Shown piece by piece: positions 21,393 through 31,783 of a stretch of 61,868 nt of DNA. Origin of the DNA: Collybiopsis luxurians FD-317 M1 (taxonomy: Eukaryota > Basidiomycota > Agaricomycetes > Agaricales > Omphalotaceae); assembly GCA_000827265.1 (NCBI GenBank), contig KN834826.1, positions 111,419 to 173,286 on the forward strand. Direction: 5' to 3'. Position 1 is the stretch's first letter. Every line of letters starts with the position of its first letter. Made by a program: the position numbers and the translations under genes. Under the pieces are notes generated by a model. The model saw only the letters and a list, made by a program, of their open reading frames with translations, did no database searches and was not told the origin of the DNA.

Positions 21393-22334
21393 ATGGCTTC
21401 CCCTTCTCCCTTTGACTCTGCTTTGTTCCTAGATCATCTTGCTGATGCTGCTGAGAGTATTTCTCAAGTCATATCTGATCAGGACATCCTTGTGAACCAA
21501 GCTCGTTGTGAGTTTGGGCAACTGCAGAGGGTTGTCGAGGGTCAATCCAATGAGATCCACAAGTTGCGAGAACTCTTGAGTCAAACCATGCAGGAATTTG
21601 AAGATAAGATGCTCGAGTTGTCTGTATGTCTTTTTGACTTGTCGTAGGGTTTCCATGGCTCACTGATCCTTCCTAGCGAGTTGCCCAGGAAGCCAGATAT
21701 CTTCATGAAACTGCTGAGGTGACCATTAAGGAGCAGGATCGGGTTATTAAGGAGTTGCGAGACTCTCTCGTCGAGTCCCACAACCTCCAACTGGCTGCTG
21801 AAACTTTGGCTGGGGGCGTGGAGTTGAATTATCTCAATTTCACAGCATTTACAAGAAGCTTTGTCGTCTCTTGAATATTGGAGATCTGCCCTTGGAACCA
21901 GTAACTACTACACCATTGCCCCTATGGATGTATGGGGTGGTCCTTCATCTGAATCCTTTCCTTTCGAGATGAAGAGTGACTCCACTCCCAATTCCCTATC
22001 CAATTTCATTCCTTCTCTTGATACTACTTCCCTTCCCAGTACTCTTGTTGAGACTTGCAATACATCTCCTGTAGTGATCTTTTCATCTGGTCACCCTAAT
22101 GCCTATTTTGTTCGCACCGGGGAGGATCCTTTAACCTATTCGTTGGTCAAGAAGAATGAAGATGAATTGGCAGATCCCAGCCTCCATATGGCTCTGTCCT
22201 TGCAGGATATATGGGAGCAGATGGAGATCGAGCGTGTTGAGGATTTATATGCCCGGGAACTGGAGGAAGTATTTGGAATCCCTCTTGACGTTCGAGCTGA
22301 ACATGACAAATTAAGCGAGTCATCCTTTGACTAG
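21393..22334 (+). CDS. Antisense gene B, copy 2
   Basis: The ATG at 21393 begins MASPSPFDSALFLDHLADAA. One GT-AG intron of the same phase as in copy 1 follows the exon ending EFEDKMLELS, and the second exon runs to TAG at 22332-22334 through PLEPVTTTPLPLW-like and acidic C-terminal segments equivalent to copy 1. At the codon where copy 1 has TGA this copy has CAA (21835-21837). A frame break or alternative splice is needed near 21850, where ELSQFHSIY continues the frame. Function unknown; the acidic C-terminus is the best-conserved part (AYFVRTGEDPLTYSLVKKNE). Confidence 0.6.
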
Positions 22335-22492
22335 TCCTTCTGTTCCAGCCTTCTGTACCTGTATATCCCAATCTATGCCCACTGTATACTTTATTTCCCT
22401 GAAATACAATCATGAATTTGTTATGATTTTTGATAATAGTAAAGAGAAACGTGTCGAGAAATTGGAAATGAAAACTTGAAGTATTGCTTTTA

Positions 22493-22502
22493 CCCCCCCT
22501 TT
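22493..22502 (-). promoter_or_regulatory. Polypurine tract, pol-proximal, copy 2
   Basis: AAAGGGGGGG on the minus strand, directly after the pol tail and before the antisense cassette, as in copy 1 at 2993-3002. Confidence 0.6.
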
Positions 22503-22545
22503 AAGGTTGAGGTTTTGATTTCGAGAGTTATTTCTCCTGATTAAA

Positions 22546-22860
22546 TGACAGCTTCAACTGCCTGTCTCAACTCCCTTTCCTCCTCATCTCACAGGGCAAG
22601 GCTTTCGAGTTCTTTGAGGAGCTCGAGAGGTAACTTTCATTTTCTCGGGTGTGCTTTCTCCCACTTGTGAATCAAATCAATACTTCCTACCATACCTTTC
22701 CAGGGAATCCAGGACTCCTTGTCATACCCTTTCCATTTGATTAAATACTGGATTCCTCTGTCCGTTTCTCCCATTGGGTGACTGTCTTTTATCAACTCGA
22801 CTTCATATTCTGGTTCCCCTTTAATGAAGATTGGTGGGGGAGGCAATACAACTCACTGGA
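22546..22860 (-). pseudogene. Chromodomain tail of copy 2 polyprotein
   Basis: FIKGEPEYEVELIKDSH and GIQYLIKWKGYDKESWIP define the chromodomain, followed by HKWEKAHPRK and the charged tail. TGA codons occur before it (after DPFQ) and after HPRK, both shared with copy 1. Confidence 0.85.
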
Positions 22861-24057
22861 AGGGATCCGTGTGGTGGGGTTTTAGTCTATCAACATGGAA
22901 TACATTGTGGATTTGTTGTAGGTCCCCTGGTAACTCGAGTTGATATGCATGAGATCCTATTTTATTGATTATTGTATAGGGTCCTGTCCACTTGTGATCC
23001 AATTTCTTGGTAGGCCTTCTTGTTCGGATGTTACCCATGTCCAGCCAGACTTGGTTGCCCTTTTTCCAATTGGGATTTCCAGCACGGTGGCGATTGAACT
23101 GATTCGCTGCTGCCTCGTTCACTTCATATATTTGTTGTTTTAAATATTTGTGTATTTCTTTTAATTCGGTAGCATACTGGTTTGCTTCCAAGTTGTTCAC
23201 CTTTGATAGGTTAATTGAAAGTTTTGGATGGTATCCTTTATTCGCAAAGAAGGGTGTTAATCCTGTAGTTGAATGGGGAGTGTTGTTGTATATGAATTCT
23301 GCAATAGGTAATAAGGCATCCCAGTCATCTTGGTCATAAGATGTATAGATTCTTAGGTATCCTTCGAGGCTTTGATTAGTTCTCTCTGTCTGCCCATCCA
23401 TTTGAGGGTGATATGCCGTTGAGAGACTCGACTCGATACCAAGTATCTTACACAATTCCTTCCAAAACTGGGAGATGAACAAGCTTCCCCGATCCAAGAT
23501 GATATCCACTGGTAGCCCATGTTTCGAGAATACATTTTCAAGGAATAGTCTTGCAAAATCCTTTGCAGTGTCTGTCATGTGACAGGGAATATAGATGGCT
23601 TGTTTTGTGAGCCGATCTACTACTACTAGGATTGCATCAAATTGTTCCTTTCCTGCTTTCAGGAGTTGAACTATATGGTCCATTGAAATTGAGCTCCAGG
23701 GTCTTTGCCCAATGGGTAGAGGTTTCAGATTCCCATATCGGAGAGTTCTTCTAGCCTTGGATCTTATACAAGTATGGCAGCTTTGTACATAGTGATGTAC
23801 ATCCTTGCTGCTTCCTTTCCAAAAGAACAACTGATTGAGTATCTTTTTTGTTTTCTTCTCACCCGGATGTCCTCTGAGTGCATGATCGTGATAGGCAGAT
23901 AGTACATCTCATCAAAGGTTTGTGTTGTTAGGGACATATATACGACCTTGTCATTTAAGTAACCCATTTTTGAATACCACATTTTTAATCTTCCCTTCTT
24001 GAATCTGCTTTATGGTGTCTCGCATGAATTGGTCTTGTTCCACCTTTCGAATCTGTT
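22853..24057 (-). pseudogene. Integrase of copy 2
   Basis: The zinc-binding part (HHYVQSCHTCIRSKARR) and the DDE core are present: Asp in SISMDHIVQ, Asp in DIILDRGSLFISQFWKEL, Glu in MDGQTERTNQSLEGYL. Unlike copy 1 the frame is open from about 23830 down to the end of the integrase at 22854. The upstream end runs into the assembly gap, and 23781-24057 is repeated beyond it. Confidence 0.9.
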
Positions 24058-24354
24058 NNNNNNNNNNNNNNNNNNNNCTTTGTACATAGTGATGTACATC
24101 CTTGCTGCTTCCTTTCCAAAAGAACAACTGATTGAGTATCTTTTTTGTTTTCTTCTCACCCGGATGTCCTCTGAGTGCATGATCGTGATAGGCAGATAGT
24201 ACATCTCATCAAAGGTTTGTGTTGTTAGGGACATATATACGACCTTGTCATTTAAGTAACCCATTTTTGAATACCACATTTTTAATCTTCCCTTCTTGAA
24301 TCTGCTTTATGGTGTCTCGCATGAATTGGTCTTGTTCCACCTTTCGAATCTGTT
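23781..24354. repeat. 277-bp direct duplication flanking the gap
   Basis: 23781-24057 and 24078-24354 read the same, from CTTTGTACATAG to TTCGAATCTGTT. Copy 1 has this segment once, so the biological sequence probably does too. Confidence 0.93.
24058..24077. other. Assembly gap (20 N)
   Basis: Twenty N bases. The 277 bases on the left (23781-24057) are repeated on the right (24078-24354), as expected when two overlapping contig ends are scaffolded without being merged. Confidence 0.97.
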
Positions 24355-25822
24355 CTAATAACAAATCCTCATTCAAAAGCAATGCTGCATTGAGTTGTTC
24401 CAGAGGAATCAATATTTGCTCTCTTCCTGCTCTAGCAGAGTCCCTATCAATTCCTTTCTTTGGGTATACATCTGCTCGTCTTGTCAAAGCATCTGGTTTT
24501 GCTCCCAAAGTTCTGGGTCTATAGTTGATTTGGAAGTTGAATCCTGATAAGGCCTCTGACCACCTCACTTGTCTCGCCGACAGCTGTTTGGTAGTCATAA
24601 ACCACTGCAGGTTATTGTGATTGGAATAAACTTGGATTTGGAATCTTGAACCATCACAATAGGCTCTCCAAACTTTAAAACATTCCATGATAGCCAGTAA
24701 TTCCTTGTCATAGATATTGTAATTTATTTCAGCTGGTATCATGGACTGAGTATGAAAAGCAATTGGATGTATTTCTCCAGTTTTCAGATCCAGCTGAGAC
24801 AATATTCCTGCTATTGCCCAATCTGATGCATCACATTCCAGAATAATCAGAAGTTCTGGATCAAAATGTCGTAGCACCAGGGCATGTGTAAAGGCATTTT
24901 TTAATAAGTCAAAACACTTTTGACATGACTCATCCCAATGCCAAATAGCATCCTTTCGCAGTAGTGACATTAGGGCTTTCATTATGCTGCTATAATTGTC
25001 AATAAATCTGCAATAGAAATTTGCAAAACCCAGGAATGATTGCAGTTCTTTTATATTCTGTGGAACTGGCCAAGATGTTATGGCTTTGACTTTGGACTGA
25101 TCCATCGACACTCCTTTGGGATTTATTATTACCCCCAAATATTCAACTGTGTCAGTATCGAAACTGCATTTTTCTGGTTTTGCATGTAGGTGGTTGTCTC
25201 GTAGCCTTTGTAATACCTTTTGGACTTGTTCCTTGTGGATTTTTTTGTCATCCAAGTAAATGAGAATGTCGTCCAAGTAAATAACCATGCATACATCCAG
25301 TAAATCATGGAAAATGTTGTTCATAAAAAATTGGAAAGCCGAGGGGGCATTTGTTAATCCGAAGGGCATGACCAACATTTTGTAGGATCTGTATCGCGTA
25401 CAAAATGCTGTTTTCCATTCATGGCCTTCCGCTATTCGGACATTGTTATATCCTGCTCTCAAATCAAGTTTCATAAAGTATTTTGCCCTTCATAGTTGGT
25501 CAACGAGTGGGCCTATAAGGGGTAAGGGATACCTATTCTTCCTTGTGATTTGATTTAAGGCCTGATAGTCAACACAAAGCCTTAGGCTTCCATCCTTCTT
25601 TTTTACAAATAGAACTGGAGCCCCAGCAGGCAAGTTGGAGGCTCTAATAAACCCTTTCCCTAGCATATCATCTATATAATCCTTTAGGGCTTTTAGTTCC
25701 ATTTCTGACATGTTATAGAGTTTCCCAAAGGGAGGGGCTGAGTCCCCTTCCATCTCAATTTTTAAATTGTACGGACAGTGTGGAGGTACAACCTTTGCCT
25801 CTCCTAAGGAGAACACATCCAA
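24248..25822 (-). pseudogene. Reverse transcriptase and RNase H of copy 2
   Basis: RT starts before [14 protein letters not shown] and shows [33 protein letters not shown] (motif A Asp intact), MPFGLTNAPSAFQ and VIYLDDILIY. RNase H shows LECDASDWAIAG, but the later YSDHNN motif reads YSNHNN, losing an active-site Asp. A TGA at about 25490 replaces CGA of copy 1. The frame is otherwise long and open (408 residues to 24248). Confidence 0.93.
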
Positions 25823-25828
25823 GAAGTC

Positions 25829-26569
25829 TCAATACTTCTCGGGAACATGTTTGAGTATCTCTTCTTCATCTTTTTGAGATTCTCCAGTCTCTGCTTCTGT
25901 CAGAAGTTTTTCTGTAGCTTCCCTATTTCCTTGAATCAACTCTTGAGTTGCAGATTTTTCTGTATTAGTGGTATCATCATTATTCACTTGATTTGAGACT
26001 GTGGTGATATGCAGGAAATAGGCAGGCATCCCGTCTCATATTATAGTGTCCATTGCAGCTGCACTGATGAGACTTACTGCCTTGCCTGGGAGGTTTGGGC
26101 CCATTCTCCTTTTAACCTTTTCAGGTTTTCCTATCTTCATTCCTCGTTTCGTACATTTTCTCTGTTGCTGGAGTGCAGAGGTTTTTGAGATATTTAATAC
26201 CCTTGTCGACAGGCCTTGTGGAATAGAATCCTGGTGCAATTTTCTGACTCATTTATATATCCATCTCCATTTCTGCTTGTATGCTGGCAGTTTTGAACTT
26301 CTTTCATCAATCCTTTCTGCCCAAGCTTTCAATGCTTTCTTGGAGTATCCATTTCCATGTTCCCCTATATTGTATTTATTTTTCCATTTTTTGAGATCCT
26401 TGTTGTAATCATTAGCCCAATTTGTATAAAGCAACCATTCATTGAATTCCAAAACCAATGAGTCTACATCCCCATTTTCTTGTTCGTTATAGGCTGATTC
26501 GTGTTTCGAGTCAGGGACTGATGGGTCCTGCTTCTCGCTAGTATTGAAGTTCCATGTACCAGTGAACAA
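25829..26569 (-). pseudogene. Protease-RT linker of copy 2
   Basis: Three minus-strand open pieces separated by stops connect the protease to the RT. They are Lys/Glu-rich (RKCTKRGMKIGKPEKVKRR; EKLLTEAETGESQKDEEEIL), with no known domain. The RT-proximal piece ends EEILKHVPEKY, as in other chromoviruses just before RT. Confidence 0.7.
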
Positions 26570-27121
26570 ATCAACTAGTGAAGCTGAAATTCATTCTCTT
26601 CCTTGGAATGTCAAAGTCAAATCCTTCCAATTTATTTCAGGATTGAATTCTTTGAGCCATGGTAAACCTAACACAATAGGAGCCATTGGGTGTAGTTGGG
26701 TTATTAGGAATTCGACTGTTTGAATTGAACCGTTGGCAAAGCTGATAGTATCTTTAAAGATTTTTGTTATATCTCCTGCCAAAGTTGGCTGTCCATTGAA
26801 TAATTCAAGTGGAATTGGAGTATCTAAATCAGAGATATTTTTTGGGAATTTTTCTGCAAGGTTTTTATCAATAAAAGAACAAGTTGCGCCCAAATCAATA
26901 AGAGTATTATAGCTTAGATTTTCGGAATCGGAGAAGGGAAAACATGTTGAGACAAGAAATGAGTTGTTAGAGCAAGACAAGAGACAAGCTAGGGATGTTT
27001 TTTCTATTACTGCCCCATGACAGACTGCTTGAGCAGGGTTTTTTGGATTCCAGGCTGCTCTCAGTGTGTCTCTGGAATCCCCTCCACTTTTCCCAAGTTG
27101 TTTTCTATCTCGACATTCCAA
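26570..27121 (-). pseudogene. Retropepsin-type protease of copy 2
   Basis: The core is NTLIDLGATCSFIDKNLAEK, followed by a flap region and APIVLGLPWLKEFNPEINW, the standard Ty3/Gypsy protease signature. The catalytic D-S/T-G triad reads DLG: the Leu codon TTG (26893-26891) can come from TCG by one CpG transition, so the enzyme is expected to be inactive. Confidence 0.85.
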
Positions 27122-27564
27122 ATCTCGTCATTAGGTGGGTCCCCTTCTAGAGTAAAGGTTGCAGCCCTCAACTGGTCACTTCGTTGATTGTTTAAACTTG
27201 AAGTTCCATTTTTTGGAGGGTCCCAATTCTCCCTATTCTTGCAATCTTTACCAATATGATCTGATCCACCACAATTATAGCAGAGTCCCAGTTTACAATG
27301 TTGACAGAACTCTTTGACTTGCTCAGGGGTCCTGGCAGCTCAAATTGCCCATAGGAATTCTTTGTCTCCTGGGTTTTTCAAGACTCCATTGTTTCCTCCC
27401 TGATTTTCTAAGCCTTCTCCACTATTTCCATTCTGACTCGAGGTGCTTGCAAAGTCTTCAGATTGTCCATATACTGTACCACTAATATTGTCCAAATTTA
27501 CATTACTATCCCAAGCCGCAGCTCCCCTTTGTCGATTGTTCCAATTACCTTGATTCCTGCCTTG
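27122..27564 (-). pseudogene. C-terminal Gag fragment with zinc knuckle, copy 2
   Basis: A CCHC knuckle, CYNCGGSDHIGKDC, is preceded by EFCQHCKLGL and by a Gln/Asn-rich stretch. One TGA interrupts it (in FLWAI-stop-AARTPEQ). The upstream capsid part is missing: the LTR begins immediately at 27565, so a deletion removed the leader and most of gag. Confidence 0.8.
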
Positions 27565-28259
27565 TGTTAGGACCTTTACTACCTTTGTTGTTAGAAGCTT
27601 GTAGCAGGTTCAGTGAGTAGAAAGTAATTTATTATACCACAGCCGAGACAGAGTACGCAATGGGGAGTCGCTACGTACGACAAGTGATCGAGTCCTGTAT
27701 GGTTTGAGTATTTGATATAGAGGAATGATCCTTGAGTGTCGAATAACAATTCTAGTAGCTCGGTGCGACTAGAGATTGTATATCGAAAGGACTCATTAAG
27801 ATGGTATTAATGAGGGTTGACTCAGAAGGTTCATGACTCGGTGTCCGTTTACCCTACGAGACAGAATATTCGAGAGGCTACAGCAGTCGAATAGTCTTGT
27901 CGATCGGTTCGACAAGTGAGAAGTGGATATGCCAGTGACTCGGTGTCAATGGGGTTTGCTCGACTCAGTGTTAAGCAGAATAATATTATAGACTAGTGAA
28001 CAAGAGAACAGAAACAACACAGATCAAGATAGTTCAGGTAATAACAGCATTATCGTGAGAGATGTAGGTACAAGGCTTTTATACTCTGCAGGAAGACATG
28101 TGACCTTGTGAATAGAAGTTTGGAATGAGCAACGGGTTAGTTTGCCTTGCGAAACGTGTGTCGGGTTTGGAGAGCCGAGTTGATTGGTAAGACTATTATC
28201 GAGTCGTGTTGTGAGTGTACTGGTTGGAAAGAGCGGAAAAAATAGCGTAGGGCATAACA
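27565..28259 (-). repeat. Intact 5' LTR of copy 2 (695 bp)
   Basis: On the minus strand it runs TGTTATGCCC to CCTAACA, the same length as the LTR of copy 1. The TATA box is at 28083-28076. It abuts the C-terminal Gag fragment with no primer-binding site between them. Confidence 0.93.
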
Positions 28260-28435
28260 CGAGCATGGTCTCCTTCCATATTTCTTTGTATTTTTTTACT
28301 ATCAGGGATGTTGCCCCCCGTTTCTTACAACTTATGAAGGTCCATTGGGCCTTGCACACTTTATTACAATCATATATACTGTCTACACTACTCAGAACGA
28401 TGAGGGCGACACTTACCAGGTACGCCATACAGCAG
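28260..28435. other. Right flank of copy 2, no gene seen
   Basis: A short flanking stretch without recognisable coding content. Confidence 0.4.
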
Positions 28436-28641
28436 TGATGAGAGTTGGGAGAAGGAGGAAAAGCTGTGCAAGGGCAGAGGGCAGCTGGGCCTTGTGCCGC
28501 CAACCTGAATCCTTTGTCATCCCGGGAAGAATTCTGAAAATGGTCGGAACCAGGATGACAAAGGATTCCAGGTCGGCGGCACAAGGCCCAGCCGCCCTCT
28601 GCCCTTGCACAGCTTTTCCTCCTTCTCCCAAACTCTCATCA
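28436..28641. repeat. Large foldback, about 90-base arms
   Basis: The left arm 28436-28525 (TGATGAGAGTTGGGAGAAGG onwards) pairs with the right arm ending at 28641 (CTTCTCCCAAACTCTCATCA) with only a few mismatches and one-base indels. The loop of about 25-30 bases holds AAGAATTCTGAAAATGG. It is GC-richer than its surroundings. Confidence 0.9.
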
Positions 28642-29708
28642 CCTACTAAGGTTGTCGCTGCCATCCTCAAATGACTCGTCATTGCAGGCAATACTCTTTA
28701 CTCTTTACCTCTTGCATGGCAAACTTGTGTCCCTACGCTGCTGTCCAATCCAGTTCACTCCCTCGAGGTTGTTGCTGCCTGCAATCACACGCCTGCAGTG
28801 CTTTCTTCAGTCCTTGTAAGCCATAGCTATTACTGAAAATGGATGGCCACTCATACCCGTTGTTGTACCAGACCCAGGTTCAACACATTATTCAGACTGA
28901 CTCTCACTGGCGACGGATATGGGTAACCTTAAAACTTCTTTCAAAAGTACATTTACCATTTCTATCACGAGGTTGCGTTATTGACATTTGTGACCGAAGC
29001 GACATTCAGCAGCCCGTTAATCCTTGGCTTTGAGTAGTGTATCAAAGACTTGATATAGTTGTAGAACATAATTACCAAATGACCGATACACGAAACAGAG
29101 AAGGAGTGAGATTCTATGTATCTTACATCTTTTCTTCGTAACTACTGTATTCCTTTCGATCTTGAAGTGCGGTACAATATCAGACATAACATGGATATTA
29201 GTTGATGCCAAAAAGTTTCAAATTTCCAGTCTAACTAAGTAAAATTTGAGTGTAACAGACTCAAAGTTGAGTTGAAATTCATTGCTATAAATGGCAGTCA
29301 ATAACCACCGCTTTGACTGCCACCAATTGAATATTTTGCAGGGTCCACAAAGACCTTAAACTACGGTTGGGATACCTCAGAGGCTGAGATGGACTCATAC
29401 CTGATTAGCAGTGGTCTGCAAAGACCTTAAACTACGCATTTTTGGACAGTCTGGCTTGGTACTGACTGCCAGTGTCCAAGTCCAGCGAAGACTATGATAC
29501 TACAGTGAAGGCAGGAGTTTCATAGAGCTCCTCGACCTGGGATTGCCACATCAAGTCCATACAATGGCATTCTCCATTATTTTCCTTGGACGTTTGCCAA
29601 TTTCCTAGTTCGCCGGTTGTATTGTTTCATTCAACTATTTCTACACTGAAATTATCGCCAATGCAAACCTAATATTTTCTGACCCCCTCTCCCCGGGTGT
29701 TTTCATCA
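28642..29708. other. CpG-containing spacer, no gene recognised
   Basis: Small open frames (for example 28839-29033) show no known domain. A 19-base direct repeat, GCAAAGACCTTAAACTACG or a one-base variant, occurs at about 29346-29364 and 29416-29434. CpG density is clearly higher than in 7-18 kb or 39-60 kb, so this may be the left side of the KDZ transposon. Confidence 0.4.
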
Positions 29709-30348
29709 TGTCCCGCACCGAGTTTACTACTCTCATCGAAGTTGGTTGCTATTTCTCCATTTCTGCGACTCCAACTAATATCTGTGATAGTTACTTTTAA
29801 CGCCAATGCCAGTGGAACCCTTTTTGGCGCCGTTCCCCTCAAACATTGGCTGGGGTAACCTTCTCGCTTTCGATTGCACTATCATCACCTTTTGGTCAAC
29901 CTTCGATGAGTACTCCACCTCCGACATTCTATCCTATGCGAAACAGGTTCGAGCAGAGGCAGCATACCAAACCCCATGAGTTGCACAAACAATGCGCGAC
30001 CTCTTTTGCGAGGAGCTGCAATGCCTTTGTATTGCCACAGGAGAGTTGCCTCACACCAAATTGCAACTCACACCTCACGCTCTTGGCAAGTTTCTTTGGC
30101 AATACAATCGGCAAGGAGCTCATCTAGCCGTGGTTCATTATATTGCAGAACTAAGAGCTCTGTGGGACGAGGACGAAGAAGTTGATTTAGTGGACTACAA
30201 CCGGAGGTTCAGGGATGACGCGTGGACCCTTCAGAATGTGTATGACTTACAATCTCAGAAAGACACCTTGGATGTCGGGAGGGGCTTCCTTGTGATTAAG
30301 GAGGACGGTTGTGTCTGGAGTGAGGTAAACGAGTGCTATGTTTACTAG
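29709..30348 (+). pseudogene. KDZ-region companion gene 1, unknown function
   Basis: An ATG at 29709 (MSRTEFTTLIEVGCYF) may start it; the well-supported part is 29992-30348 (LTPHALGKFLWQYNRQGAHL, WTLQNVYDLQSQKDTLDVG). A TGA just before this part (TP-stop-VAQTMRDLF) fits CGA to TGA. The protein is helical and Trp/Tyr-rich, with no known family. Splicing between the two parts is not resolved. It precedes companion gene 2 in the same direction. Confidence 0.4.
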
Positions 30349-30552
30349 TGGGCCGCAATTGGATGTTGGACGATTCGTGCCACGGCAAAGACTCGTTTTT
30401 CCTCTTGAATTGGTTATTCTTCCACAAACAATTTGAATTATTAATATGTACTATCCTCATTATTCCATCGCCGGCGTTGTCCTTTTTTTTTTGGCAATGC
30501 TTTTATGGGCTATCAATTAGCCTACATTTCATATTGTCCTGCGCTTGGATAC

Positions 30553-30560
30553 TATATAAG
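30553..30560 (+). promoter_or_regulatory. TATA box before companion gene 2
   Basis: TATATAAG lies about 75 bases upstream of the ATG at 30635. Confidence 0.4.
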
Positions 30561-30634
30561 CAGGCTCTCAGCGATTTCAAGCTTTCGCTTCATTATTCCA
30601 CATCTCACTGCTTTAAACTTGTCACACATTAAGT

Positions 30635-31405
30635 ATGCCTAAAATTGTGAGTACCCTTCAATATCTCATTATTCCCAAATTCCCGCTTAGATTTACACTC
30701 AGGTCCCAACGCCATCCACTCGTGCTCATCGGTCAGCCTTAAACTCTACCTCGAACATGGCCGCACCCCGCCGTCGAGTAACTGTAAGTATTGACCTTGT
30801 CTATACATGCGCACACTTGAACTAATCATTGTCTTTGGCAGATGTGTCTTGCAGTTGCTCTGGTCATTTCCAAAGAATCTACCATGCCCTATTACCCTCC
30901 TTCCCTTCTGGCGTCATGCCTGGTGAACGAAGACCAAGTGGCGCAATGGGATGGGTCTGATCCTCAGGTCCTCATGCATTACGCTCAACGAATCATCCCT
31001 CTTGCTCGAGAAATGGACGGTCGTCTTACATGAAAGTGTTATGAAAGGTGGGAGCAAGAGGTCAAGGACTATGCCAAAATGCTTCACCGTTCCAGATGCG
31101 GTACTCAGAACCTTCTCAGAGCGGCCCTTTTACTCGAAATAAGGGATGCCCATGCCTGCCACCTCATGAATGTTCACTTCCTCGCCATTCTGCGCGCACT
31201 AATCGATAACTCTCTCGAGTCTTGCATCTTAACCATCCCATATCAACTCCAGTTTCCAGCTAAGGTGTGGACACTGGAGGACATTAGACAGGCAATCTTT
31301 GAGGAGGACATGGATGAGATTGGTAAAGGATTATTGAAGTGGGATGAGGAGCGACAGGACTTTTATAGTACACTTCAGAAATCATTCCTGAAAGAAATGA
31401 AATAA
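30635..31405 (+). pseudogene. KDZ-region companion gene 2, unknown function
   Basis: The exons 30635-30646, 30703-30783 and 30842-31405 join in frame through GT-AG introns (30647-30702, 30784-30841). The N-terminus is basic (VPTPSTRAHRSALNSTSNMA, then PRRRV), followed by a helical region (YYPPSLLASCLVNEDQVAQW, LMHYAQRIIPLAREMDGRL). A TGA at 31031-31033 (LT-stop-KCYERWEQ) fits CGA to TGA. The frame continues to TAA through LLRAALLLEIRDAHACHLMN and an acidic C-terminus. No named domain is recognised. The tidy splicing and the position directly upstream of the transposase suggest it is part of the element or a passenger. Confidence 0.55.
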
Positions 31406-31783
31406 ATAGTGGAGATGTTTACTCTAGTCATTGTTTTTCAATCTTCGATTCACCCAGAAACCTTACAATTTTGTGATTGAACTTGTTCATCTGCGTAGTC
31501 ATATCAATTTTAATTCTACCGTGTTCTGTCTGAAACCATGCAGTTTATGTAGCTCATTTCTAGTACAATTGTGGTTGGCGAAGTGGACTGTCCATAAATA
31601 GTAAAGTTGTGGTAGCTTTGACTTTACCAAATATGGGACAATAGAACTAATTTAGTAATTGTTTTTCTGATCACTGCTTGTTCGAGTTAGTTCATCTGCA
31701 ACGACGTTAATCTACGGCAGCACAGTACTCACATGCTCAAACAGTGTCATTCCGAGCATTGGCCATCAAGTCCAACTTCGACA
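31406..31783. other. Spacer upstream of KDZ transposase
   Basis: AT-rich, with no coding stretch; presumably the transposase promoter. Confidence 0.4.

Larger units (their letters stand above)
19033..28259 (-). mobile_element. Ty3/Gypsy LTR retrotransposon, copy 2 (reverse, decayed)
   Basis: On the minus strand the order is LTR (28259-27565), the C-terminal part of gag, protease, RT, RNase H, integrase, chromodomain, polypurine tract, then the antisense cassette (here on the plus strand), then a truncated LTR (19426-19033). It is the same family as copy 1, with the same antisense genes. It lacks the 5' leader and most of gag, lacks the LTR-proximal polypurine tract, contains an assembly gap at 24058-24077, and carries many CpG-type mutations. 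The left flank ends GCTTG and the right flank begins CGAGC, so no target-site duplication is visible. Confidence 0.93.

Noticed and set aside
27565..28259. Right LTR as an independent solo LTR
   Set aside because: Possible, but no target duplication flanks it (CCTTG/CGAGC) and its orientation and position fit the 5' LTR of copy 2 after an internal deletion.
28024..28584. Reverse open frame of 186 codons through the right LTR
   Set aside because: It spans the LTR, flank and foldback; it has no domain and is a by-product of the LTR sequence.
29709..31405. Companion genes as TET/JBP oxygenases
   Set aside because: The iron-binding HxD...H pattern is not seen in either protein.
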